Shown here: positions 34,220 to 43,711 of the stretch, in pieces | Position numbering within the stretch: the stretch's first letter is position 1 | How the letters are laid out: the number at the start of each line of letters is the position of its first letter | NCBI GenBank assembly: GCA_902495705.1 | Contig: CABUXT010000002.1 | Location: forward strand, 69,779-133,778 | From: an uncultured cyanobacterium | Lineage (GTDB): Bacteria > Cyanobacteriota > Vampirovibrionia > Gastranaerophilales > Gastranaerophilaceae | Length of the DNA stretch: 64,000 nucleotides | Reading direction: 5' to 3' | The notes under the pieces: generated by a model | The model's database searches: none | Seen by the model: only the letters and a program-made list of their open reading frames with translations | What the model was told of the DNA's origin: nothing | Program-made: the position numbers and the translations under genes

Positions 34220-34590
34220 CGTCACCCTGAAATTTTTCAGGGTCTCCAATTGAACAAAAAGGTCTATGTCATTCTGAAAGCTTAGAAAAGTTGCGAGAGC
34301 TTTGTGAACGCATAATTTCCTTGCTATTCAGAATCTATCAATGTTGATTTTAAAATTTGACCTTTGTGTATTACTTATCAATCAAATAAATAGACCCTGA
34401 ATCTACGCAGTCGCATAAAAAGTGACTCCACTTTGTTTCGCACTCTGCTCCTGCTGTTCAGGGGGATAAAAAATAAACTGTCATTCTGAACTTGTTTCAG
34501 AATCCTTTCCTTAAACAAAATTTATCAATTACAACATTTGCCAAATATTAATTATGGAAAAGATTCCGAAATAAATTCGGAATGACAATA
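34220..34590. repeat. Cluster of palindromic repeat modules
   Basis: Contains CCCTGAAATTTTTCAGGG (34226-34244), the reverse ~150-bp composite (34266-34465), whose CCCTGAA palindrome carries cassette G (34394-34464), ATTCTGAACTTGTTTCAGAAT (about 34482-34502) and an ATTCCGAAATAAATTCGGAAT palindrome (34562-34583). Confidence 0.85.
34394..34464 (-). repeat. ACCCTGAA palindrome with 55-base cassette G (copy 2)
   Basis: Arms ACCCTGAA (34394-34401) and TTCAGGGG (34457-34464) enclose the reverse of cassette G seen at 9261-9315. Confidence 0.8.
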
Positions 34591-34616
34591 CTTAAAGTGT
34601 TTGGTTAGAGATTAAA

Positions 34617-34652
34617 TACCGGAGGTCAAGGCAAATGCCTTGACCTCCGGTA
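34617..34652 (-). terminator. Terminator of gap
   Basis: Perfect stem TACCGGAGGTCAAGGCA and its complement around two bases, followed on the minus strand by TATTTAA. Confidence 0.75.
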
Positions 34653-34674
34653 AATTTCCAAATTATAAAATCAA

Positions 34675-35685
<1,011 letters not shown>

Positions 35686-35883
35686 TTACTCCTTCTTTAT
35701 GTGTAACATTTTCTACTACTATAACATGTCGATGTTAGCATTAACAAAAAAACTAATCAAGTATCATAGCCAATCGAATAATTAAGAAATAGTTAAGGTT
35801 TGTAAAATAAATTAAAAAAATAGCAAATTATACCATTCAGGGATTTTATATCGGAAACAAGCAAAAAAGGCAGGTATAACAAA

Positions 35884-36438
35884 ATGACACTAAAACTTAC
35901 TGGAATTACCCCTAATGGGAACAAAGTTTATCAAGCTGTAGAAAACGGAGTTCGCACAATTTTAACAAAAACGGCTGACGAACAACCGCTGCAAAGAATC
36001 CAAATAAGAAAAGCACATGATGGTTTCAAAGGTTCATTTGTAGATGTCAAAAACCTTGAAACAGGTATCACACATTCTCTTGGCGATGTCACTGATTTAG
36101 AATCCGACAAACTTTATAGAACAATTACCAAAAGTACAACTGATGCAAAAGGGAATAAAAAAGAAATTTCAATAACAAGAAGTGCAGCAGGTGATAGTTT
36201 TGAAGTTTGCCACATGCAAAGCAGACCTAATGGTGAAGAATTTTGCCACATCCAAAACCAAACAAAAACACCAAATGGTCTTCATTCAGTTGAAGAGTTT
36301 GATACAATGGGCTGGACAAAACAAAACGGCGAAGAAATTTTCGGTCACTACCAAAAAGACACAATGCAAGAAAATGGCAACACCTTTGTGCAAATCACAG
36401 GCGATATTAACGAAATTCCAAACATTAAAGAATTATAA
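35884..36438 (+). CDS. Lineage-specific hypothetical protein
   Basis: 184 residues, not recognised. It begins M-T-L-K-L-T-G-I-T-P-N-G-N-K-V-Y and has no signal peptide or membrane helix. Strand-rich, with repeated polar turns (G-I-T-H-S-L-G-D-V, K-G-N-K-K-E-I-S-I-T). It is probably a soluble beta-rich protein. A possible AGGTATAAC site is weak. It is closed by a terminator hairpin at 36454-36486. Confidence 0.65.
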   Translation: MTLKLTGITPNGNKVYQAVENGVRTILTKTADEQPLQRIQIRKAHDGFKGSFVDVKNLETGITHSLGDVTDLESDKLYRTITKSTTDAKGNKKEISITRSAAGDSFEVCHMQSRPNGEEFCHIQNQTKTPNGLHSVEEFDTMGWTKQNGEEIFGHYQKDTMQENGNTFVQITGDINEIPNIKEL

Positions 36439-36453
36439 TTAATATATAAATAG

Positions 36454-36486
36454 AAAAAGCGGACATCTAACAGCTGTTCGCTTTTT
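36454..36486 (+). terminator. Intrinsic terminator
   Basis: AAAAGCGGACA pairs with TGTTCGCTTTT (one G-U pair), followed by TT. Confidence 0.8.
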
Positions 36487-36529
36487 TATTGCAAAATTTT
36501 GAATTTAAAAATTTAGTATTAAAAAATTG

Positions 36530-36690
36530 GGCAAAAAAAAACCCTTTCTTTAAGAAAGAGTTTGGAATCTTTTTCAATTCCTCGTGTGTAGAAGGTTAGT
36601 GTGTAGTAGGTAGTGTATAATTTATGTCTCGTGTTTATTTAATCTTTTTTATTGCTTGCTTATCGCTTACATATTAATAAAGTATTTCAG
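36530..36690 (-). ncRNA. Possible small RNA on minus strand
   Basis: On the minus strand a hairpin AAACTCTTTCTT/AAGAAAGGGTTT (about 36540-36563, one mismatch) is followed by nine T residues, a convincing terminator with no gene in front of it. A second hairpin, GGAATTGAAAAAGATTCC, precedes it. Upstream boxes TATACA and TATACT could serve as -10 sites about 80-140 bases before. No ORF with a ribosome binding site is in this span. A small RNA is possible, but there is no independent evidence. Confidence 0.3.
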
Positions 36691-36762
36691 GAGTATATAA
36701 TTGCCATATACGTTTTATTTTGTTACAAAAGTTAATATATTATTAGCAGGAATAATAAAATC

Positions 36763-37300
36763 ACGTCATTACGAGGAAAGTTTACTTGCAAATGTTGTAT
36801 TGGTATTGACGGAGTGACGTGGTAATCCACAACACACAGGTCAAAATCCGACAATAGCCAAAAGTGAACAATCAAACAAAACGAGTAAACAACAAAAGCC
36901 GAATTTGTTTGAGGAACGAAGTGACTAGTTATTCGGCTATGATTCGAGTTTTTAGTTTGATGTGAAAGTTGGCGTGTCGGTGGTTTTGCGGTGCTTTTGC
37001 CACCAAAAGCACCCCTGCACGGAGTGCATGAAAAAGATTAGAAGAACCCTCACCCTAGCCCTCTCCCTAGGAGAGGGTAAAAGTATATAATCACAAGACT
37101 TTGCCCCAATTGCCAATCTAGGCTCCTCGTAATGACATATTTTTATTATTGTCATTCTGAAAGGATTAAAAATCAAGGAGCATAGCGACGTAGATTTTAT
37201 CCTATTCAGAATCTATCAATGCTGATTTAAAAATTGAGCATCGCGACCAGTTTTTAATCAAATGGATAGACCCTGAATCAAGTTCAGGGTGACGTAAAAA
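36763..37300. repeat. Cluster of palindromic repeat modules
   Basis: Contains a GTCATTACGAGG...GTGACGTGGTAATCC element (36763-36832), element F (36846-37036), a bare CCCTC palindrome (37044-37077), a partial GTAATGAC element (about 37101-37135) and the reverse ~150-bp composite (37145-37293). Confidence 0.85.
36846..37036 (+). repeat. ~190-bp multi-hairpin repeat F (copy 3)
   Basis: Same order of hairpins as 24771-24959, with scattered substitutions in the loops (for example GTGACTAG for GTGACGAG). Confidence 0.85.
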
Positions 37301-37349
37301 TTTAACAAATTTAGCAAATATTACTATTGATAAAATCTGATTATTGACC

Positions 37350-37562
37350 CTACTCTTCAATTTTCTCAAACTTCAAATCATAACCCAAGACTTTAGCAAA
37401 AAACTTCATTTCATCATACTTGATGGAATTTCGAGCAAGCTTTTGAGAAATTCCAAAAACTGTATACTTTTTGCCTGACTGTTCACTCGCAAGCCTTGCA
37501 AATTCAGTAATAGTCAATTTCTCTTTTATAAGCAAAATTCTAAAGTCTTCATTCACACTCAT
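37350..37562 (-). CDS. Small HTH-like regulator
   Basis: 70 residues. The middle part, L-T-I-T-E-F-A-R-L-A-S-E-Q-S and V-F-G-I-S-Q-K-L-A-R-N-S-I, has the spacing of an HTH, with a C-terminal K-V-L-G-Y-D-L-K-F like Cro/XRE ends. The start at 37562 is preferred over one nine codons earlier: TATAAT sits eight bases before it, so the mRNA may be leaderless. No target is known. It is likely a compact DNA-binding protein, not firmly assigned. Confidence 0.5.
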   Translation of the reverse strand: MSVNEDFRILLIKEKLTITEFARLASEQSGKKYTVFGISQKLARNSIKYDEMKFFAKVLGYDLKFEKIEE

Positions 37563-37685
37563 AAATAAATTATATATTTTCTGAAACATATTGACATCTT
37601 TTGATTTATATGAAAGTATTCTTATTAAATATTTATGAATTGCAATTTATTTTTAGTAATATTACTTTACAAATAGGAGAATTGT

Positions 37686-38337
37686 ATGTGCAAAAATAAA
37701 AGGTTTGCGCTATAGAGCTCAACTAAAAAAAGCTCTTTCTTCAATGAACCAAGCTGTAAAAATGAATGTCGCACACCATGATTATAATTGGAATGATGCA
37801 AGCGTAGAATGTGACAACAAAACTTCAGGACAAAATCCAGCTGAAGTAGCATCAAAATGCGCAATTATGATGGGCAACATGACCGGAATTACAGCTTATG
37901 GCAGATTGCAAAACATTATTGACGGAAGGACGCAACAAGCTTATTACCAAGGAATAACAAGTGCAGGAGACGAACCCAATTTTATAGATTCTTACTTTGC
38001 CTCATTTTCACTTGCAGATGGAACAATTGTAGCATTTCACTATGGAATACCTGATGGTAATGTCAATAAACCAAGTAATGGTTTTTGCACAAGAAAAAAC
38101 AGTACAAAAGTTGACGCTGATTTCGTAAACGAACACCAAATGTGTATAGGATTCATTGATGTTAATGGAACAACTTTGCCAAATAAAGAAATAAATTGTG
38201 ACGACGGCGACCGTTTCAGTGAAAATTGCATTGTTTCTACAAAAAATCTAACAGATATTTACCCAATAATCTTGTTAGATGACCACGTTGAACCTGCAAC
38301 TGCAGCAGCACAATTTGTATTTTCCACTACAAAATAA
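37686..38337 (+). pseudogene. Prepilin gene with deleted N-terminal helix
   Basis: An AGGAGA site and ATG at 37686 start M-C-K-N-K-R-F-A-L and then stop. The body continues in another frame from about 37705 for ~210 residues: Y-R-A-Q-L-K-K-A-L-S-S-M-N-Q-A-V matches F-R-S-Q-F-K-K-S-I-S-T-L-N-Q-A of the prepilin at 7994-8794, and the end has F-I-D-V-N-G-T-T-L-P-N-K-E and D-H-V-E-P-A. So about 30 codons that encode the peptidase site and the whole membrane helix are missing, and the frame is broken. The body alone would start at a TTG without a ribosome binding site and could not be assembled. Confidence 0.8.
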
Positions 38338-38347
38338 CCATATTTTA

Positions 38348-38376
38348 TGTACATTTACCCCCATTTGTAGTAGAAT
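38348..38376 (+). promoter_or_regulatory. Promoter giving a leaderless tsaD mRNA
   Basis: TGTACA (38348-38353), 17-base spacer, TAGAAT (38371-38376). The expected start lies seven bases on, at the ATG at 38383. Confidence 0.5.
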
Positions 38377-38382
38377 AAGGGT

Positions 38383-39450
38383 ATGGAAAAGAAATGTTTA
38401 TTTAGCGGAAAAAGTGTGAAAATCGGTCCTGATTCAGGATACGATAATTATATTATGGCTATTGAATCAAGCTGTGATGAAACGGCTTGCGCAATCGTAA
38501 AAAACGGTCGCGAAGTAATTTCAAATATCGTCGCATCTCAGATTAAAACTCACGAAAAATTCGGAGGGGTTATTCCTGAAATTGCAGCACGTGAGCACTT
38601 GGATTCAATAAATATCGTTGTTCAAGAGGCTTTTGAACAATCAGGAATGAAACCTGAGCAAATCACTGCATTTGCAGGAACCGTTGGTCCCGGATTGGTT
38701 GGTTGCCTGCTTGTTGGTTTAAACGCAACAAAAACCTTGGCACTTGTTCATGACAAGCCATTTATCGGTGTAAACCATCTAAACGCACACCTTTGCGCTA
38801 ATTATCTTGATACAGATTTAAAACCGCCATTTATGGCACTTTTAGTCAGCGGTGGGCACACTCAAATCATTGATGTTGAATCTTATTCAAAACAAACGAT
38901 TTTAGGGGAAACCATAGATGATGCCGTAGGTGAGGCTTATGACAAAGTTGCAAGGCTTATCGGTTTACCATATCCGGGAGGTCCAAGACTTGATAAACTT
39001 GCTCAACAAGGCAATCCACACGCTTATGAACTACCAGAAGGAAAAGTTGATGGTTACAATTTCAGTTTTAGCGGACTAAAAACTGCAGTTTTGAGATTGG
39101 TTAAAAATCTAAAAAAAGAATACTGCACAGAAGAAAATCAAGAATTACCTGAAAATGTTGTAAAAGACATTTGTGCAAGTTTTCAAGAAGATGTTTCATC
39201 TACTTTAGTTAAAAAGCTTAGAAAAGCCGCTAACCAAAGAGGTTACAAACAAATCGTAATCGCCGGTGGGGTTGCCGCAAATTCTGAAATCCGCAAAAAA
39301 GTTTTCGATTTAGAAAAAGAAGGTTTCAGAGTAAACGCGCCTGCAATGAAATATTGTACGGATAATGCCTCTATGGTAGCATCTTGCGCTTATTTTAACA
39401 CTAACACTTTTGATGATGTTGATGTTGAAGTATTTTCTCGAGTAAAATAG
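38383..39450 (+). CDS. tsaD: tRNA threonylcarbamoyladenosine transferase
   Basis: 355 residues. A-I-E-S-S-C-D-E-T near 26-34 opens the ASKHA fold; the metal site H-x-x-x-H is in H-L-N-A-H-L near 130; L-V-S-G-G-H-T near 155 and a late A-G-G-V-A-A-N-S near 288. It installs t6A37 on ANN-decoding tRNAs. The N-terminus is about 20 residues longer than usual, with M25 as an alternative start; the promoter position supports the longer form. The other t6A genes are not in the window. Confidence 0.93.
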   Translation: MEKKCLFSGKSVKIGPDSGYDNYIMAIESSCDETACAIVKNGREVISNIVASQIKTHEKFGGVIPEIAAREHLDSINIVVQEAFEQSGMKPEQITAFAGTVGPGLVGCLLVGLNATKTLALVHDKPFIGVNHLNAHLCANYLDTDLKPPFMALLVSGGHTQIIDVESYSKQTILGETIDDAVGEAYDKVARLIGLPYPGGPRLDKLAQQGNPHAYELPEGKVDGYNFSFSGLKTAVLRLVKNLKKEYCTEENQELPENVVKDICASFQEDVSSTLVKKLRKAANQRGYKQIVIAGGVAANSEIRKKVFDLEKEGFRVNAPAMKYCTDNASMVASCAYFNTNTFDDVDVEVFSRVK

Positions 39451-39480
39451 TTAGCAAAAATTTTTATTTACGAACTTATT

Positions 39481-39831
39481 ATGTTTATGCAAATAAGCAA
39501 TAATACCTACACTCCGAATTTTAAAGGAGTTTTCGTAAAATATAATAGTTTTGACGAGATTAACACCGTTGCACGCATGCTAAAATACAACGGCTACACC
39601 AGACTTGGTTACAAAGATTGCTATGTCCCAAACGGCAAACATTTTTATATGCAAGAAAAAGCTCGCAAGTTAAGAAAAATTGGTCTAAAGGGTTTTGAAA
39701 ATGAATTTGGCGTGTTGAATTTTCCTTGGTTAAAGCAGGCATGTTTTATTGCGCCGCATAAAATTGAGCCTGACATGTGCAAAATGATTCAACGAATTTT
39801 GCCTGATGCGAAACTTGATATGTTTGCGTAA
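39481..39831 (+). CDS. Lineage-specific hypothetical protein
   Basis: 116 residues, not recognised. It starts M-Q-I-S-N-N-T-Y-T-P-N-F-K-G-V-F, a pattern (short tag then N-F-K-G) I associate with small proteins of gut Melainabacteria. Basic, Tyr-rich, with Cys at about 47, 88 and 99. It begins 30 bases after tsaD without a clear ribosome binding site, so cotranscription is possible. No function assigned. Confidence 0.6.
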   Translation: MFMQISNNTYTPNFKGVFVKYNSFDEINTVARMLKYNGYTRLGYKDCYVPNGKHFYMQEKARKLRKIGLKGFENEFGVLNFPWLKQACFIAPHKIEPDMCKMIQRILPDAKLDMFA

Positions 39832-39854
39832 ATGAGCTTTTGTCAGCAAAATTT

Positions 39855-40135
39855 TGATGTCATACTGAAAGGATTTACAGGTGGGCTGGTGAGCCCACCC
39901 TACAGACTTGCGGGGGATTACTACGTCGCGTTGTTAAGTCTATTATTTTATTTGTAAAATATCGCTCCTCGTAATGACATGACTCTTTTATTATGTCATT
40001 CTGAAAGCTTAGAAAATTTGTATGAGCTCTGCGAATACATAATTTTCTTGCTATTCAGAATCTATCAATGTTGATTAACATCTAAACCATATATCACCTG
40101 TGATAAAGTAGGGTGGGCTCACTAGCCCACCTTAA
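39855..40135. repeat. Cluster of palindromic repeat modules
   Basis: Contains a GGTGGGCTGGTGAGCCCACC palindrome (39881-39900), a reverse GTCATTACGAGG element (39912-39980), a TTCTGAA palindrome (39994-40063) and a GGTGGGCTCACTAGCCCACC copy (40112-40131). Confidence 0.8.
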
Positions 40136-40141
40136 ACAAAA

Positions 40142-40173
40142 AACCAGAGTCGATAAAATTATCGACTCTGGTT
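40142..40173 (-). terminator. Terminator of glucan phosphorylase-like gene
   Basis: AACCAGAGTCGAT/ATCGACTCTGGTT with a six-base loop; on the minus strand a TTTTTTGTTT tail follows. Confidence 0.9.
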
Positions 40174-40194
40174 CAATTTTTGATTTTTATTCAA

Positions 40195-41889
40195 CTACTT
40201 AATGTTTGAGAATGTCCAAGCATCAAATGTAGGAGCTTCTGTAATCTTCATTTCTTGCTTATCTTCACCAGTACATTCATCATCATGAGCGATTGGTTTG
40301 TACAATCTGTTGTAGTATTCAATAACCATACGGTCTGAATTGAAGTAAGCCTCAGATGTTCTGATAGCTTGACGCATCAATCTTGCCCATTCCATTTTGT
40401 TATCGTAGTATGTTGGAATGATTTGGTCTTCAATAATGCTCATTAAGCACTTGTGGTCTTTCCAATGTCTTTCTTCCCAAGACATTTCATCATTGATTTC
40501 AGGGTATTCAATAGCATAACCGTTGATACCTGAGAAAGTACCTTCAACAGTCCAACCATCAAAGATTGACAAGTGGATTGCACCGTTAGCGTTAGCTGAC
40601 ATACCTGAAGTACCTGATGCCTCAAATGGTCTCAATGGAGTGTTCAACCATACATCAGTACCACGTTTCAACATGCCTGACAATTGAAGTTCATATCCCG
40701 GAAGAACAACAACATTTTTCAATGAGTGAGAACGATTCAACAATTTGTTGAACATTTCTTTACCCATAACATCATCAGGGTGGAATTTACCGGCAAAGAT
40801 AATTTGAACTTTGTTTTCATCTAACAATTTGCCGATTCTGTCTTTATCCATCAAGATTAACCAAGCACGTTTGTAATCAGCAAATCTTCTTGCCCAAGTG
40901 ATTGTCAACACATCAGGGTCAAATCTCTTACCTGCAACGTTTGCAATATATTTGAACAATTCTGATTTCATTTCACGTTTTACATCTAACAATTTTTGAG
41001 GGTCATTTTGAGCCTCTTTAACTCTCTTATCTTGCCAGTATTGAAGATTTACAGCGTTAGTGATAGCTCTGATTGGGCATCTGCCATCAACCCATTCCCA
41101 CATCTTGTTAGCTACAAGACCGTGTAATTGAGATACTGCATTTGCAATTCTTGACATTCTCAATGCAGCAACTGTCAATGAGAAGTTTTCTCCACCCAAA
41201 GCTACAGCTGTTTCACGAGATGCACCAGCAAAGAAACCGCCTTCTAACAATGTATCAACCCAGTGAACTTCGTTACCTGCAGCAACAGGTGTGTGAGTTG
41301 TAAATACTGTACGTTTTTTAACTTCGTTCAAGTCGCCGTTGAATTGTCTCAACAATTCAAAAGCAGCAGGAAGAGCATGACCTTCGTTCATGTGGATTAC
41401 ATCAAAGTTGTAACCAACTTTTTGAAGGATTCTAACACCTGCAATACCCAAAACTGTTTCTTGAGCAACTCTGATTTTTTCGTTACCGTCATACAATTTG
41501 TATGAAATGCTCTTAGCCCAGTCACTGTTGCCATCAATATCAGTAGTCAACAAGTAAACAGGACAAGTTCCAAACAATTCAGGTTTAACTAAATAAGCTT
41601 TAACTTTAACTTTTTCACCAAAAACCTCAACTTCTGTTTCAGCATTGCAATCAGTTAGAAAATCATAATATTTTCTAATGTATGCAACTTCAACATTTCC
41701 TGAATGGTCGATACGTTGGTCATAATAACCGTAAGACCATAACATTGTAACCCCAACCATAGGCATTTGCAGGTAACCTGCAGATAACATGTGTGAACCT
41801 GCCAAAAATCCTAAACCACCTGAATAAGTGCTTAGTGATTGGTCCATAGCTATTTCCATAGAAAAATACGCTACATTTGGTAATGCCAT
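40195..41889 (-). CDS. Alpha-glucan phosphorylase-family protein lacking PLP lysine
   Basis: 564 residues. V-A-Y-F-S-M-E-I-A near residues 6-14, Y-S-G-G-L-G near 22, T-H-T-P-V-A-A-G-N-E near 199, and F-E-A-S-G-T-S-G-M near 424-432 identify the short GT35 (TIGR02094) family. In phosphorylases the last motif continues to a Lys that holds pyridoxal phosphate; here it reads S-G-T-S-G-M-S-A-N-A-N-G, Ser in place of Lys. The change is a plain TCA codon in an otherwise intact frame, so it is unlikely to be a reading error. The protein may have lost phosphorolysis and act as a different glucosyltransferase or a glucan-binding regulator. Confidence 0.8.
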   Translation of the reverse strand: MALPNVAYFSMEIAMDQSLSTYSGGLGFLAGSHMLSAGYLQMPMVGVTMLWSYGYYDQRIDHSGNVEVAYIRKYYDFLTDCNAETEVEVFGEKVKVKAYLVKPELFGTCPVYLLTTDIDGNSDWAKSISYKLYDGNEKIRVAQETVLGIAGVRILQKVGYNFDVIHMNEGHALPAAFELLRQFNGDLNEVKKRTVFTTHTPVAAGNEVHWVDTLLEGGFFAGASRETAVALGGENFSLTVAALRMSRIANAVSQLHGLVANKMWEWVDGRCPIRAITNAVNLQYWQDKRVKEAQNDPQKLLDVKREMKSELFKYIANVAGKRFDPDVLTITWARRFADYKRAWLILMDKDRIGKLLDENKVQIIFAGKFHPDDVMGKEMFNKLLNRSHSLKNVVVLPGYELQLSGMLKRGTDVWLNTPLRPFEASGTSGMSANANGAIHLSIFDGWTVEGTFSGINGYAIEYPEINDEMSWEERHWKDHKCLMSIIEDQIIPTYYDNKMEWARLMRQAIRTSEAYFNSDRMVIEYYNRLYKPIAHDDECTGEDKQEMKITEAPTFDAWTFSNIK

Positions 41890-42059
41890 AATTTTTACCT
41901 CACTTCTTCTTATAACTTCTATACACTAAATTTTTCATGTACACATTTATATGTGCCCTGACATTGTAACATACAAAAAACAAATTGAACAGTACCCAAG
42001 CGATAGGCATAATTTCATACGCACGTAAGTTTTTAGGTAGGTTATAAAACTTTACAAAA

Positions 42060-42402
42060 AAGTCATTCTAACAAATTATATTCGATGTCACCCTGAACTT
42101 GTTTCAGGGTCTCCAATATTACAAATTTTATATATGACTAATATGTTTTATTTGAGATGCTGAAACAAGTTCAGCATGACTAAAAAACAATGGATAGACC
42201 CTGAATCCGTCTTGGATTATTGGCGGCTTGACCGGCTCAACGCAGCTCTCGCCAAGACGTGCTGGGTTTGCTACGCTCACACGGCGAACTTGCCAAAATC
42301 CGCAGTTCAGGGTGACTTAGAACTACGTGCTTAATTTGAGATTCCGAAACGAGTTCAGAATGACAATAGCACAGACAAGTTTCCTCAGAGAAAAAACTCA
42401 AT
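42060..42402. repeat. Cluster of palindromic repeat modules
   Basis: Contains CCCTGAACTTGTTTCAGGG (42091-42112), a GCTGAAACAAGTTCAGC copy (about 42157-42177), the CCCTGAA palindrome with cassette H (42198-42313) and an ATTCCGAAACGAGTTCAGAAT palindrome (42341-42361). The preceding 41890-42059 is the upstream region of the glucan phosphorylase-like gene. Confidence 0.85.
42198..42313 (-). repeat. ACCCTGAA palindrome with cassette H (copy 2)
   Basis: Arms ACCCTGAA (42198-42205) and TTCAGGGT (42306-42313) enclose the same 100-base cassette H as 6657-6756, reversed. The host arms differ from the ATTCCGAA/TTCGGAAT arms of copy 1. Confidence 0.85.
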
Positions 42403-42405
42403 CAC

Positions 42406-43605
42406 CTATTCAAATTTCTTTTTCTGACCTTTGGTGTCGTAGTATGTTCCATCTTTATTCATCTGTTTAACATCCGGCAATGGTACATAGGTATGCGTTT
42501 TTTCATTCCATCTATAGTGCATTTTTTTCGATTCGCTATAGTAAACATTGCCATTATATGTTTTTCTCAATCCTAATTTTTTCGCAGCATATTCTTTATT
42601 CAAGTAGGCTTTTCCTTCAGAATTTCGAGCCTGAATACCTGTTTCATTGCCATCTTTATCTGTAGTTTGAGAAATTATTGAACCGTCAGCGACTTTTGTT
42701 TCATATCGCCTTGAACCGTCTTTGCCAACATATTTTAAGTGTGGAACTTCTTCAAATTCGCCGGTTTCTTCGTTATACGCCATGTGAACTTTTTTCTTTT
42801 CATCATAATAGATACCGTCGCCCCAAGTATTGCGATAACCTGCATCTTTGGCTTTTTTATCTACATTTGAACCTTGGGATTCTTCCGCCTGCGCGCCTGT
42901 TGTTTGAGTCGAACCTCCAGTTTTTGCAGCTGCACCTTTACCGTATTTTGCAGCCCAAGCATCTATTTGTTCTTGCGAATTGTTTTTATTTTCCAATTCA
43001 CCTTCGAGTTTTACTTCTGCACCGACAAGCAAAAATTCAACACCGTTTTTTGCAGTTTTTACTGTGTCAGGGTTATTTTCCTTAAATTTATCTTTTGCCT
43101 CTTGGATTTGTTCGGCAGTCGGATTTTCTATCCCTTTAGCCTGCAATGAACGCTTGATAATCCCAGTGAAACTTTCATCCATTTGGACAGTATATGTAAA
43201 TGTTTTATTTTCATCATCAGCAGGTTTGTCATCTTTTACGACATCAGCAACCGCAACTTTTTCAGTGTCGCTGTTTCCAAGTTCTATGACATGAGAATAG
43301 AAGGACTTCAAATCCTCTGCTTTAACCTTAGAATTTTCATCGGCACCTTTATTCAAATCTGTTGCCAATGCCTCAAACTCTTTATCGGAAATTTCTTTAT
43401 TACCGTCAGAATCGTATTTTTTCACATTTGCAAGCATTTGTGCCAACTCTTTTGAATCAAGTTTATCATCTTTGGTTGTGTTGTATTTGTCAAAGATGAG
43501 GTTCATAGCCTTGTTATCTTCAATAGATTTATCTTTTTTTACTCCGTTTTTGGAAACTTGAGAAAAATCAAAGCTTTTGCCATTAATTTTAAAATCTTCA
43601 CTCAT
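42406..43605 (-). CDS. EF-hand protein with LysM-like region and terminal repeats
   Basis: 399 residues. EF-hand-like calcium loops occur at about 39-50 (D-K-Y-N-T-T-K-D-D-K-L-D) and 64-75 (D-S-D-G-N-K-E-I-S-D-K-E-F). A LysM-like region spans about 135-205 (F-T-Y-T-V-Q-M-D-E-S-F...L-L-V-G-A-E-V-K-L). The C-terminal third holds two similar units, Y-R-N-T-W-G-D-G-I-Y-Y-D-E-K-K-K-V-H and L-R-K-T-Y-N-G-N-V-Y-Y-S-E-S-K-K-M-H, each followed by E/K-T-x-x-x-x-x-P. No signal peptide. It might bind calcium and a cell-wall polymer, but the role is unknown. Confidence 0.7.
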   Translation of the reverse strand: MSEDFKINGKSFDFSQVSKNGVKKDKSIEDNKAMNLIFDKYNTTKDDKLDSKELAQMLANVKKYDSDGNKEISDKEFEALATDLNKGADENSKVKAEDLKSFYSHVIELGNSDTEKVAVADVVKDDKPADDENKTFTYTVQMDESFTGIIKRSLQAKGIENPTAEQIQEAKDKFKENNPDTVKTAKNGVEFLLVGAEVKLEGELENKNNSQEQIDAWAAKYGKGAAAKTGGSTQTTGAQAEESQGSNVDKKAKDAGYRNTWGDGIYYDEKKKVHMAYNEETGEFEEVPHLKYVGKDGSRRYETKVADGSIISQTTDKDGNETGIQARNSEGKAYLNKEYAAKKLGLRKTYNGNVYYSESKKMHYRWNEKTHTYVPLPDVKQMNKDGTYYDTKGQKKKFE

Positions 43606-43711
43606 AAAAAATCCTCAATTAGCATAAAGCACACATTGCTTACATATTAATTAAGGATTTTTAGTATATAAAATTGATATATTTTTTATTTATTTGTTAC
43701 ATTTGTTTACA

